Part shown: piece by piece, positions 8,544-17,055 of the stretch
Numbering within the stretch: position 1 is the first letter of the stretch
Layout: each line of letters opens with the position of its first letter
From: Sva-07 sp963774765
GTDB lineage: Bacteria > Actinomycetota > Acidimicrobiia > Acidimicrobiales > Ilumatobacteraceae
Direction: 5' to 3'
NCBI GenBank assembly: GCA_963774765.1
Contig: CAVZGP010000009.1
Location: 496,001 to 560,000, forward strand
DNA: 64,000 nt
Made by a program: the position numbers and the translations under genes
The notes under the pieces: model-generated
Told to the model about the DNA's origin: nothing
Seen by the model: only the letters and a program-made list of their open reading frames with translations
Database searches by the model: none

Positions 8544-9994
8544 TCGACACTGACGATTCGCAGCACGTCGGTTGCCGCGTCGGGAGGCCGTTCCCGGTTC
8601 GAATCCGGTGCACCGGCGAGCACCAGGACCCGGTCGCCTGACGCGATCAGACCTGCACGCAGTGCTGTCTCGACCGCGAACCACACCATCTCGTCGGTGC
8701 TGCCATACAGGTCGACTTCGATCGGTGTCACCCCCCAGCTCAGCGCCATCGACCGCACCACGTGCGGGTGCGGCGACAGCCCGATCATCTCCGCCGACGG
8801 GCGAAAACGCGCCATCGCCCGCGTCGTGCGGCCGCTGCGCGTGCAGCACAGGATCGCGGAGACCTCGGCATCGTTGGCCGCCTGCGAGGCGGCATGGGTG
8901 AGCGCCGCGGTGATCACGTCGATCGTCGACATCTGCTCGTGGTGCGAGAGTCGCTGCTCACGCCCGAGCCGGTCCGCCCACCGCCGGTACGAGGCCTCAG
9001 ACTCGGCTCGCTCCGCAACGGCAGCCATCGTTCGAACGACCGCCGCCGGATCGTGTCCGATCGCCGTCTCGCCCGACAACATCAGGGCGTCAGTGCCATC
9101 GAAGACGGCATTGGCGACGTCGCTGACCTCGGCGCGTGTCGGCGACGGTGCGGTGATCATCGATTCGAGCATCTGCGTGGCGGTGATCACGGGAACACCG
9201 GCCTCGACACAGTGGCGGATGATCCGCTTCTGGAGGTGCGGGACGTCCTCGATCGGACAGTCGATACCGAGATCGCCACGCGCCACCATCACCACGTCGG
9301 CCGCGGCGATGATCTCGTGGAGTTGTTCGACCGACGCGCTCGTCTCCATCTTCGCCACGAGATGCGCCCGATCGCCGACCACCTCGCGCACCTGCTCGAT
9401 GTCGCCGGGTGATCGGACGAACGAGACGGCGATGAACTCGACGCCGGCCTCGGCAACGGCGGCGGCCAACACGAGATCCTGCGCGGTCGGCGATGGCAGC
9501 CGCAGACGGTCCGACGCCAGGTGGACCCCAGGTCGCCCGGTGGCCTCCCCACCGGTCTCGATCTGGGCGGTGACGACCCCGTCACCGACGTCGATGACGC
9601 GCATGGCGATCGCACCATCGCCGAGCTGCACCCGCGCGCCGACGGCGAGGTCCTCGATCAGCGTCGGGTAGTCGACCTGGATGCAACGGTCGTCGCTGGG
9701 CCCGTTCCCGCTGACGAGTTGCACCGTCGTACCGGTTCCGAGCACGACACCGCGGTCTGGAAAGGCTCCGGCGCGGACCTTCGGCCCCGGCAGGTCCGCG
9801 AGCACGGCCACAGGTCGCCCGCGTTCCGCAGCGACGGACCGGATGCGGGCGAGCACGTCGAGGTGTTCGTCGAGCGTGCCGTGGCTGAGGTTCAATCGCA
9901 TGACCGAGGCGCCGGCATCGATCAGGTCGCCGAGCACTGCGGGCGACTCGCTCGCGGGTCCGATGGTCACCACGATCTTCGTTCGCCCGGTCAT
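8540..9994 (-). CDS. pyk: Pyruvate kinase
   Basis: 484 aa. Converts phosphoenolpyruvate plus ADP to pyruvate plus ATP. Clear motifs: NLSHGTLDEH, DLPGPKVRAG, active-site lysine region LVAKMETSASV, MVARGDLGID and SGETAIGHDP, with a C-terminal regulatory domain (CTRSGRTTRAM). ATG 9994 has TAGACA 7 nt upstream, but this box ends in A so is weaker than most in the window. Leads a two-gene unit with the hydrolase and is divergent from the phosphatase at 10015. Confidence 0.96.
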   Translation of the reverse strand: MTGRTKIVVTIGPASESPAVLGDLIDAGASVMRLNLSHGTLDEHLDVLARIRSVAAERGRPVAVLADLPGPKVRAGAFPDRGVVLGTGTTVQLVSGNGPSDDRCIQVDYPTLIEDLAVGARVQLGDGAIAMRVIDVGDGVVTAQIETGGEATGRPGVHLASDRLRLPSPTAQDLVLAAAVAEAGVEFIAVSFVRSPGDIEQVREVVGDRAHLVAKMETSASVEQLHEIIAAADVVMVARGDLGIDCPIEDVPHLQKRIIRHCVEAGVPVITATQMLESMITAPSPTRAEVSDVANAVFDGTDALMLSGETAIGHDPAAVVRTMAAVAERAESEASYRRWADRLGREQRLSHHEQMSTIDVITAALTHAASQAANDAEVSAILCCTRSGRTTRAMARFRPSAEMIGLSPHPHVVRSMALSWGVTPIEVDLYGSTDEMVWFAVETALRAGLIASGDRVLVLAGAPDSNRERPPDAATDVLRIVSVE

Positions 9995-10014
9995 ATCTGC
10001 TTGTCTATCTCAGA

Positions 10015-10638
10015 ATGGAACTGCTGATCATCCGCCACGGGTTGCCGGTACGACGCGAACTCACCGAGGGCGCAGCGGATCCCGAGCTCGCCCCCGACGG
10101 CATCCGACAGGCCGAACGCCTCGCTGCGTATCTCGAGTCCGAGCACATCGACGCCATCTACGCGAGCCCGATGGCGCGAGCGAAGCAGACCGCTGAACCG
10201 CTCGCCGAGCTCTTGCAGCTCGACATCATGATCTCTCCCGGCGTGGCCGAATGGGACCAGAACAGCCCGGAATACGTGCCGGTCGAGGAACTCAAGGCGG
10301 CCAACGACCCACGGTGGCATGCGATGCTGGCCGGCGAGTGGTCCTCCGACGAGTCCGAAGAGGACTTCCGAGCACGCGTTCTCGACGCGGTCGAGACGAT
10401 CATCAACGACCACCGCGGTGACAAGGTCGCCGTCGTCTGCCACGGCGGGATCATCAACGGCTATCTGTCGCACATCCTCGGCCTCGGCGAGTTCGCCCGC
10501 GGGTTCTTCTATCCGAACTACACCTCGATCAACCGGGTGGCCGCAGCGTCCAGCGGGGAACGCTCGATCGTCACCGTCAACGAGACCAGCCACCTTCGTG
10601 GCAGCGGGCTCCCGATGGGTCTGTTCCAGCGGGGCTGA
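10015..10638 (+). CDS. Histidine phosphatase family protein
   Basis: 207 aa. Phosphoglycerate-mutase-like fold with the catalytic RHG motif at the N-terminus (LLIIRHGLPVRREL), the second arginine region (YASPMARAKQTAEPL), and the second His in VVCHGGIINGY. Probably a phosphatase rather than a mutase; substrate unknown. The ATG is 20 bp from the divergent pyk start, and the stop is 2 bp before the aminopeptidase start. Confidence 0.9.
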   Translation: MELLIIRHGLPVRRELTEGAADPELAPDGIRQAERLAAYLESEHIDAIYASPMARAKQTAEPLAELLQLDIMISPGVAEWDQNSPEYVPVEELKAANDPRWHAMLAGEWSSDESEEDFRARVLDAVETIINDHRGDKVAVVCHGGIINGYLSHILGLGEFARGFFYPNYTSINRVAAASSGERSIVTVNETSHLRGSGLPMGLFQRG

Positions 10639-10640
10639 CG

Positions 10641-11912
10641 GTGAACGAGACCGGCACTTCCACCAGCGTCGACGATCTGATCGACTTCCTCGATGCGTCA
10701 CCGTCGCCGTGGCACGCGGTCGAATCGACCATCGATCGCCTCGACGGGTTCGTCCGCGTCGATGAGGCCGAGGCGTGGAGCGAACTCCCCGAAGCCGGCT
10801 ACGTCGTGCGATCCGGCGCGGTGATCGCGTGGCGACTTCCCAGCGATCCGACCCCGGCGCACGTCCCATTCCGTCTCGTGGGTGCCCACACCGATTCGCC
10901 CTGCCTGCGCGTCAAGCCGCGGCCCGACACCGGTGGCCACGGCTGGAAGCAGCTCGCCGTCGAGGTCTATGGCGGCATCTTGAACAACAGCTGGCTCGAC
11001 CGTGATCTCGGCGTCGCCGGGCGCGTCGTCGCTGCGGACGGTTCGGTGTCGTTGCTGAACGTCACCGAACCGGTCGCTCGGGTGCCGCAGCTCGCCGTGC
11101 ATCTCGACCGCGACGTGAACGGCGGTGGGCTCACGCTCGACGCCCAGCAGCACCTCACGCCGGTGTGGGGCGTCGGTGCGGCGTCGGTCGGCGAGTTCGC
11201 CACCTGGATCCGCGACGTCGGCGGCCTGTCGGACGATCCGGCCTGGTGGGAGCTCTGCCTGTACGACGTCCAGGGCGCCGCCGTGATCGGCGCCGATCGC
11301 TCGTTGCTCGCATCGGGACGACTCGACAACCAGGTGTCGTGCTGGGCTGCGGCCGCGGCGCTCACCGCGTCGACGCCGACCGACCACGTCGCCGTCGCCA
11401 TGCTCAACGACCACGAGGAAGTGGGTTCGTCGAGCAACACCGGGGCCGCCGGACCGTTTCTCGAATCGGTGCTGTCACGGATCGTGGCGGCACGTGGCGG
11501 TGGCCCCGAGCACCTGGCGCGGTCGCTGGTGTCGTCGTCGTGCGTGTCGGCAGACAACGCGCACGCCGTGCATCCGAACTACCCCGAGCGGCATGAGCCC
11601 GGTCACCGTCCGATCGTGAACGCTGGACCTGCGATCAAGGTCAATTCGAACCAGCGGTACGCCACCTCCGCCGAGACCGCCGCGACGTTCCAACGTGCAT
11701 GCGAACGCGCCGGAGTGCCATGGCAGGTGTTCGTGTCCCGCAACAACATGCCGTGCGGTTCGACGATCGGCCCGATCACAGCCACCCGACTCGGCATCGC
11801 CACGGTGGATGTCGGCGTCCCGCAGCTGTCGATGCACTCAGCCCGAGAGCTCTGCGGCGCCGACGACCCCGCTCATCTGGCAGCCGCCCTCCGGGAATTC
11901 CTGAACGACTGA
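10641..11912 (+). CDS. M18 family aspartyl aminopeptidase
   Basis: 423 aa, typical family length. A cytoplasmic zinc aminopeptidase that removes N-terminal acidic residues. Metal-binding regions are visible: GAHTDSPCLRVKPRPD, the catalytic NDHEEVGSSSNTGAAG, and the C-terminal HPNYPERHEPGH and GSTIGPITATRLGI motifs. GTG 10641 directly follows the phosphatase stop, so the two form an operon. The stop is 5 bp from the convergent plsC stop, with no room for a separate terminator. Confidence 0.93.
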   Translation: MNETGTSTSVDDLIDFLDASPSPWHAVESTIDRLDGFVRVDEAEAWSELPEAGYVVRSGAVIAWRLPSDPTPAHVPFRLVGAHTDSPCLRVKPRPDTGGHGWKQLAVEVYGGILNNSWLDRDLGVAGRVVAADGSVSLLNVTEPVARVPQLAVHLDRDVNGGGLTLDAQQHLTPVWGVGAASVGEFATWIRDVGGLSDDPAWWELCLYDVQGAAVIGADRSLLASGRLDNQVSCWAAAAALTASTPTDHVAVAMLNDHEEVGSSSNTGAAGPFLESVLSRIVAARGGGPEHLARSLVSSSCVSADNAHAVHPNYPERHEPGHRPIVNAGPAIKVNSNQRYATSAETAATFQRACERAGVPWQVFVSRNNMPCGSTIGPITATRLGIATVDVGVPQLSMHSARELCGADDPAHLAAALREFLND

Positions 11913-11917
11913 GTTCA

Positions 11918-12592
11918 TCAGCCGACGCGGGCCTCGGCCAGATCGAACAGCCGCTGCAGCTCGATCGACAGCCGCTCGGATGCCTCGGTGACCGCGCGTC
12001 GAGGGGCCCGACCAGATTCGCCGACCTCGACGGTGAAGGGCTCACCGATCACGACGTGCACCTTCCTGGGTCGGATCATCTTTGCGTGACGCGGCATGAC
12101 CCGGGCCGAGCCCCCGATACCGACGGGCACGATCGGCACGCCGGCACGTGCTGCAACGAACGCGGCGCCGTCGAAGAGTGGATGCAGTCGCGGGCCGTCC
12201 TTGCGTTCGCCTTCGGGGAAGAGTACGAGCGGTTCGCCGTGTTCGAGCACCGAGATGCACCGGGTCAGCGCTTCGCGATCGGCCGTGCCCCGGTTGACCG
12301 GGAATGCACCCAACGCCGAGAACAACCAGCCCAGGCTTGGGTACTTCCAGATCTCCTGCTTGCCCATGAAGCGGATGCGCCGGGTGCTGACGCACGCCAC
12401 GATCGGTGTGTCGACGTAGCTGCGGTGCACGGGCGCGAGCACGTAGGCGCCGGTCCTCGGGAGGTTGTCGCGCCCGTCGATGTGCATGCGCGTCAGCGCC
12501 TGGGTGGTCCAGCACACGAGCGAACGGAACACTCGATACGTCACCAGGCTCGCCCGCGAATCCGAGGCGAGCCGGGTCTTCGGTTTCGTCAT
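11918..12592 (-). CDS. plsC: 1-acyl-sn-glycerol-3-phosphate acyltransferase (PlsC family)
   Basis: 224 aa. Acylates lysophosphatidic acid in phospholipid synthesis at the membrane. Has the catalytic HRSYVDT (HX4D) motif, the GKQEIWKYPSLGWLF substrate-binding region and the FPEGER motif. Overlaps the cmk stop as ATGA (12589-12592), giving a guaB1 - cmk - plsC unit, an arrangement familiar from cmk-plsC-like clusters in actinobacteria. Confidence 0.92.
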   Translation of the reverse strand: MTKPKTRLASDSRASLVTYRVFRSLVCWTTQALTRMHIDGRDNLPRTGAYVLAPVHRSYVDTPIVACVSTRRIRFMGKQEIWKYPSLGWLFSALGAFPVNRGTADREALTRCISVLEHGEPLVLFPEGERKDGPRLHPLFDGAAFVAARAGVPIVPVGIGGSARVMPRHAKMIRPRKVHVVIGEPFTVEVGESGRAPRRAVTEASERLSIELQRLFDLAEARVG

Positions 12593-13247
12593 GCCGGGAT
12601 CAGCTCCATCACGCGCTCGACGACCTCGTCGATCGACAGACCGGTCGTGTCGACGGTGATCGCATCGGAGGTCTCGGTCAGCGGGCTGTCAGCGCGGGTC
12701 GAGTCCTTTCGATCGCGTTCGATGATCGACGCCTCGACGTCGTCGACGTCACCGCCGATCTCGGCCACACGCCGTTCGCGCGCGGACACGAGGTGATGCG
12801 GTGACGAACAGTTTCAGCGTTGCGTCGGGGAACACGACCGAACCGATGTCGCGCCCCTCGACCACGCCACCGCCGTGTTCGGCGACCCACGCCCGTTGGC
12901 GCCGAACGAGTTCGGACCGCACACGGCCGTTGGCGGCAACGGCGCTCACCGCAGCGGTCACCTCACGTCCGCGTATCTCGACCGTCGCATCGACGCCGTC
13001 GACCACGACGGATGAACCGTCGAGTGTCATCTCGACCGCGTTCGCCAGTCGCCGCGACGTCGTCGGCCTCGGACGGATCGATACCCCGTCGGAGCGCCGC
13101 GAACGTCACCGCCCGGTACATCGCTCCCGTGTCGAGGTACTCCAGCCCGAGCCGAGCGGCAACTGCTCGACCCACCGTGCTCTTGCCGGCGCCCGCAGGG
13201 CCGTCGATGGCGATCACCGTCGGGGCGCAGCTCGTACTGGCGGTCAC
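12589..13247 (-). pseudogene. cmk: Cytidylate kinase, interrupted by two +1 frameshifts
   Basis: Phosphorylates CMP/dCMP; normally essential. The full product is present but in three frames. Frame 1 from GTG 13247: APTVIAIDGPAGAGKSTVGR (P-loop), through YLDTGAMYRAVTF. It leaves frame near 13045 (one extra G after GCGGCGACT on the minus strand); frame 2 carries the core from AVEMTLDGSS to EGRDIGSVVFPDATLKLF; a second shift near 12793, in a CGCGCGCG run, leads to frame 3 with RRVAEIGGDVDD and the C-terminal RDRKDSTRADSPLT. Removing one base at each place restores a complete protein of about 218 aa. Both shifts are +1 and lie in G/C runs, so sequence error is more likely than decay. The start overlaps the guaB1 stop as GTGA. 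Confidence 0.85.
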
Positions 13248-14680
13248 CACGACACCCCGAGCGGACGGCCCTCGTCGTATCCGGCGGTGCTCTGCACACC
13301 GACCACCGCTCGTTCCTGGAACTCTGCGATCGAGTCGGCCCCAGCGTACGTGCACGCCGAGCGGACACCGGCGACGATCTGGTCGATGATGTCCTCGACG
13401 CTCGGACGCTCCGGATCGAGGTACATCCGCGACGTGCTGATGCCCTCCTCGAACAGCTCCTTGCGGGCACGTTCGAACGCCGTGGTCGCCCTGCGTGCGG
13501 TGCTTGACCGCCCGGTTCGACGCCATGCCGAAGCTCTCCTTGTAGAGGCGGCCATCGGGGTCGCGGAGTGTGTCGGCAGCGGATTCGTGCGTGCCTGCCA
13601 GCCATGAACCGAACATCACGCTGGCGGCACCGCCGGCCAGCGCCAGCGCCACATCACGCGGGAAAGCGCACCCCGCCGTCGGCCCAGATGTGGCGGTCGA
13701 GCCGGCGCGGCCTCGTCGGCGCATTCGAGCACTGCCGAGAACTGCGGGCGCCCGACACCGGTCATCATCCGAGTGGTGCACATCGCCCCCGGACCGACAC
13801 CGACCTTGACGACGTCGGCGCCTGCCTCGATCAGCTGGCGTGTACCGTCGGCGGTCACGATGTTGCCGGCGACGATCTTGGCGTCCGGCAACACCTGGCG
13901 AACCGACTCGATGGCGTGCAGGGTGCGGGTCTGGTGGCCGTGCGCGGTGTCGATCACCAGCACGTCGACGCCGTGCCCGACGAGTTCCTTCGCCCGCGCC
14001 GCCGGATCGCCGTTGATGCCGACGGCCACGCCGACCATCAGGCGACCATCGGCGTCGACTGCCGGCTGGTAGATCGTCGAACGCAACGCGCCCTCCCGGG
14101 TGATCACGCCGAGCAGACGACCGTCGTCTCCCACCACGGGGGCCACCCGTAGCCGGTTACGACCGAGGTGGTCGAACGCGTCGGCCGGCTCGATGTCGGG
14201 GTTCAGGATGTGCAGACTCGAACTCATCACGTTGCGAAGTTGGGTGAACCGGTCGAAGCCGTCGCCGTCACGCTCGGTGAACACCCCGAGTGGCGCGCCG
14301 TCCTCGACCACAACGACCGCGCCGTGAGCCCGTTTGTGGATCAACGAGAGCGCGTCGGCGATGGTGGCGTCCGGGCTCAGGGTGATCGGCGTCTCGAACA
14401 CGGTGTTGCACCGCTTGACATAGTCGATCACGCCGGCCACGACGTCGACGGGAATGTCCTGCGGCAGGATCGCGATGCCGCCGCGTCGTGCCACCGTTTC
14501 GGCCATACGACGACCGGCGACGGCGGTCATGTTCGACACCACGAGGGGGATCGTGGTTCCGATGCCATCAGGGGTCCGCAGGTCGACACTCATCCTCGAG
14601 GGCACGTCGGACAGGCTCGGCACCATGAAGACGTCGCTGTAGGTGAGATCGAAGCCGGGTTCGGGGTGAAGCATGCGCAT
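13244..14680 (-). pseudogene. guaB1: GuaB1-type IMP dehydrogenase/GMP reductase paralogue, interrupted by three +1 frameshifts
   Basis: Actinobacterial GuaB1 proteins are IMPDH-fold enzymes reported to act as GMP reductases. ATG 14680 has a strong GAGGAGG site 6 nt upstream. Intact first 320 residues: DLTYSDVFMVPSLSDVPSRM, two CBS domains, and the catalytic cysteine loop GVGPGAMCTTRMMTGVGRPQ. Three shifts follow: near 13705 (extra C after GAGGCCGCG), near 13665 (CCC instead of CC in the RFPRDV codons) and near 13497 (extra G after CGCACGCAG). After them the frame returns to the original and gives LFEEGISTSRMYLDPERPSV and QERAVVGVQSTAGYDEG, the normal C-terminus. Each is a single-base insertion, so the intact product would be about 477 aa. 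See the finding on clustered frameshifts. Confidence 0.87.
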
Positions 14681-14746
14681 GGGTTCCTCCTCGGGTCGTG
14701 TGGCCCGCTGCGGGCTCACCGACTCGACTCGTTTGACGAGCGAGCA

Positions 14747-14773
14747 CAGGCTAGGGCGTAGCCTGACGGGTCC
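14747..14773 (+). promoter_or_regulatory. Palindrome overlapping the -10 of the hydrolase gene
   Basis: CAGGCTA (14747-14753) and TAGCCTG (14759-14765) form a 7-bp perfect inverted repeat around GGGCG. The right arm contains TAGCCT, 9 nt before ATG 14774, so a bound protein would cover the -10 box. TTGACG at 14733-14738 is a possible -35 but the 20-bp spacing is long. The site also lies in the divergent region of guaB1. Confidence 0.45.
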
Positions 14774-15481
14774 ATGACCTCTCAACTCACGCCGCCCGTC
14801 GTCTTGGTGCACGGTTGGGGAGGATCGTTCGAGTCGACGTGGCAGCGCAGCGGGTTCACCGCCCTGCTCGAAGACGCCGGGCTCGACGTGGTCGGCGTCG
14901 ACCTGCTCGGCCACGGCTCTGCGCCGAAGCCGCACGACCCCGACGCCTACGCCGATCTGACCGGACGAGTGATCGACGCACTCCCCGAGCACCCTGTCGA
15001 TGCCATCGGGTTCTCGCTCGGGGCGATGACCCTCTTGCGCCTGGCCATCGCCCAGCCCGACCGGTTCAATCGGATCGTGCTGGCCGGAGTCGGCACGAAC
15101 ATCTTCGACCGCGACGAGTCGGGCACCCGGGCGATCGTCGCCGGCCTCGAGTCGGTGGCGGCCGGCGGCGATCCGTCGACGCTCGACAACACGGTGCGCC
15201 TGTTCACCCAGTACGCGAGCCAGCCGGGCAACGACATCGAGGCACTCACGGCGGTGATGAAGCGGCCCGCATCCACCGACATCACCCCAGAGGGATGTGC
15301 CGCGGTGCGGTGCCCGGTGCTCGTGGTCGTCGGCGACCACGACTTCGTGTATCCCGGCGACGGGCTCGCAGCCGCGTTCCCGAACGGTCGCTGCGAGACG
15401 CTGCGCAACGTCGACCACTTCGCCACCACCGAGTCCTTCGGGTTCTTCGATGCCGCGCTCGAGTTCCTCGACGCCATCTGA
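14774..15481 (+). CDS. Alpha/beta hydrolase
   Basis: 235 aa. Oxyanion region VVLVHGWGGSFESTWQRSGF, nucleophile in DAIGFSLGAMTLLRL (GFSLGA, Ser), acid in VVGDHDFVYPGD and His in NVDHFATTE. The compact single-domain form resembles MenH-type or esterase relatives; substrate unknown. ATG 14774 has TAGCCT 9 nt upstream. Nine bp separate its stop from the Sua5 start, so the two are probably co-transcribed. Confidence 0.88.
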   Translation: MTSQLTPPVVLVHGWGGSFESTWQRSGFTALLEDAGLDVVGVDLLGHGSAPKPHDPDAYADLTGRVIDALPEHPVDAIGFSLGAMTLLRLAIAQPDRFNRIVLAGVGTNIFDRDESGTRAIVAGLESVAAGGDPSTLDNTVRLFTQYASQPGNDIEALTAVMKRPASTDITPEGCAAVRCPVLVVVGDHDFVYPGDGLAAAFPNGRCETLRNVDHFATTESFGFFDAALEFLDAI

Positions 15482-15490
15482 GCTCTGACG

Positions 15491-16426
15491 ATGACGTCCG
15501 ACGACCTCGTCACCCAGGACGTCGAACGGGCTGCAACCGCGATCCGATCAGGTGGGCTCGTCGCCCTACCGACCGAGACCGTGTACGGGCTGGCCGCTGA
15601 TGCGACGAATCCCCTCGCCGTGCAACGAATCTTCCAGATCAAGGGACGTCCGGGCGACCATCCCTTGATCGTCCACCTCGCATCGGCATCTCACGTCGAA
15701 GCGTGGGCATCGACGGTGCCGGCGACTGCCCGTGTCCTGATCGAGGCGGCGTGGCCCGGCCCACTGACGGTGATCGTCCCCCGGAGCACCGGCGTGCTCG
15801 ACGCTGTCACCGGCGGGCTCGACACGGTCGGGCTCCGCGTGCCCGCTCACCCTCTGGCGCTGGAACTGCTCGACCAGGTCGCCGTGGGCCTGGCGGCCCC
15901 GTCGGCAAACCGGTTCGGTGCCGTCAGCCCGACCACCGCCGAACACGTGCTGCGCGACCTCGGCGATCGGCTCGATCCTCGGCGCGACGTGATTCTCGAC
16001 GGTGGACCGTGCCCGATCGGTGTCGAGAGCACGATCGTCGACTGTGCAAGCACGCCGCCACAGATTCTGCGAGCGGGTGGGGTGCCGGTCGAGGATGTGC
16101 GGCGCCTGCTGGCAGGCGACGTCGCCGATGCGTCAGGTCCGAGCCGGGCGAGCGGGATGCTGGCGTCACACTATGCGCCGCGATGCGCGGTGCGGTTGGT
16201 CGACTCTGCCGAGGACGCGGTGGCACTGCGTGCCGGCACGGTCGGCGGCGAGATCCTCGACCTCACCGACGATCTCGTCACCTACGCCCGCGAGTTGTAT
16301 TCGAGGCTGCGCGATGCCGACGATCGTGAGGTGCGGACCGTGATCGCCGTCCTGCCTCCCGCCGAAGGATTGGGCCACGCGATCCGCGACCGGCTCACCA
16401 AGGCGTCCGCGCCCCGACCGGGCTGA
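15491..16426 (+). CDS. L-threonylcarbamoyladenylate synthase (Sua5/TsaC long form)
   Basis: 311 aa. Makes threonylcarbamoyl-AMP for the t6A modification of ANN-decoding tRNAs. N-terminal YrdC domain: GGLVALPTETVYGLAADA, KGRPGDHPLIVHL, PGPLTVIVPR, and LAAPSANRFGAVSPTTAEHV. The C-terminal Sua5 domain begins after the linker SGMLASHYAPRCAVRLVD, so this is the two-domain form rather than TsaC alone. Follows the hydrolase and ends at a short palindrome before the convergent J-domain gene. Confidence 0.94.
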   Translation: MTSDDLVTQDVERAATAIRSGGLVALPTETVYGLAADATNPLAVQRIFQIKGRPGDHPLIVHLASASHVEAWASTVPATARVLIEAAWPGPLTVIVPRSTGVLDAVTGGLDTVGLRVPAHPLALELLDQVAVGLAAPSANRFGAVSPTTAEHVLRDLGDRLDPRRDVILDGGPCPIGVESTIVDCASTPPQILRAGGVPVEDVRRLLAGDVADASGPSRASGMLASHYAPRCAVRLVDSAEDAVALRAGTVGGEILDLTDDLVTYARELYSRLRDADDREVRTVIAVLPPAEGLGHAIRDRLTKASAPRPG

Positions 16427-16446
16427 ACAACGCTCGACGATTTCAC

Positions 16447-16463
16447 CAGGGGTCAGATCCCTG
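16447..16463. repeat. Degenerate GGTC-centred hairpin between convergent genes
   Basis: CAGGG/CCCTG arms, extended by a G-T pair, enclose GTCAGAT. The sequence to its right (CTGCTGCAAT) matches the right arm of the perfect hairpin at 62569-62599, while the left side does not, so this looks like a decayed member of the same family. Position between stops at 16426 and 16481 suits a bidirectional terminator. Confidence 0.6.
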
Positions 16464-16480
16464 CTGCAATTCAAGCGTGC

Positions 16481-17050
16481 TCATGGCCAGTCGATGGCGT
16501 TCAGATTGCTGATCCACGCATCGCGCACACTGATCACATCAGGTAGCGGGGCGCCGTCGACTGCGGCAATGGTCACGCTGACCGTGGAGGCACCGGCGTC
16601 GGGGACCACGTCGAGGCGGCACCAGCAATCGAACGGCTCGTTGAGAGATGTGTCGAGGCGGTACGGCGGGTCGTCGTCGAGCACCTCGCCGAGCCATGAC
16701 GCGACAACGAGCATCGCCTCGAAGGTCTCGACCGGAAGTGCCTCCACGGTGAACGAGGGCGCATCGCGAGCAATACCCCACAGGGGACCGTCCGGGCGCG
16801 ACATCCGATTCCGGTCGGGCCGACCTGCGGTCGACCCATCGGCGTCGCTCTCCATGGCCTCGTCGTCAACGCCGCTGTGGACCGCGAGAAGGGCTTCATC
16901 AGCCGCTTCGTTGATCCGTTGCATGTCGGCGGGGTCGCCGCCCTGGTCGGGATGGTGAGCCTTCGCCAGCCGACGCCGGGCGGCGCGGATCTCGTCGCTG
17001 CTTGCGTCACGACCGAGACCGAGCGTGGCGAACGGATCCGGCCGGGCCAT
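16481..17050 (-). CDS. J-domain protein
   Basis: 189 aa. N-terminal J domain (about residues 5-55) with DPFATLGLGRDASSDEIRAA and the HPD motif in RLAKAHHPDQGGD, which stimulates Hsp70-type ATPases. No Gly/Phe region or zinc finger, so not DnaJ itself. The remaining 130 residues are an unrecognised alpha/beta domain (ETFEAMLVVASWLGEVLDDD) that may bind the client. ATG 17050 is preferred; a TTG at 17059 overlaps the xylulokinase stop. Confidence 0.82.
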   Translation of the reverse strand: MARPDPFATLGLGRDASSDEIRAARRRLAKAHHPDQGGDPADMQRINEAADEALLAVHSGVDDEAMESDADGSTAGRPDRNRMSRPDGPLWGIARDAPSFTVEALPVETFEAMLVVASWLGEVLDDDPPYRLDTSLNEPFDCWCRLDVVPDAGASTVSVTIAAVDGAPLPDVISVRDAWISNLNAIDWP

Positions 17051-17055
17051 CGAGG

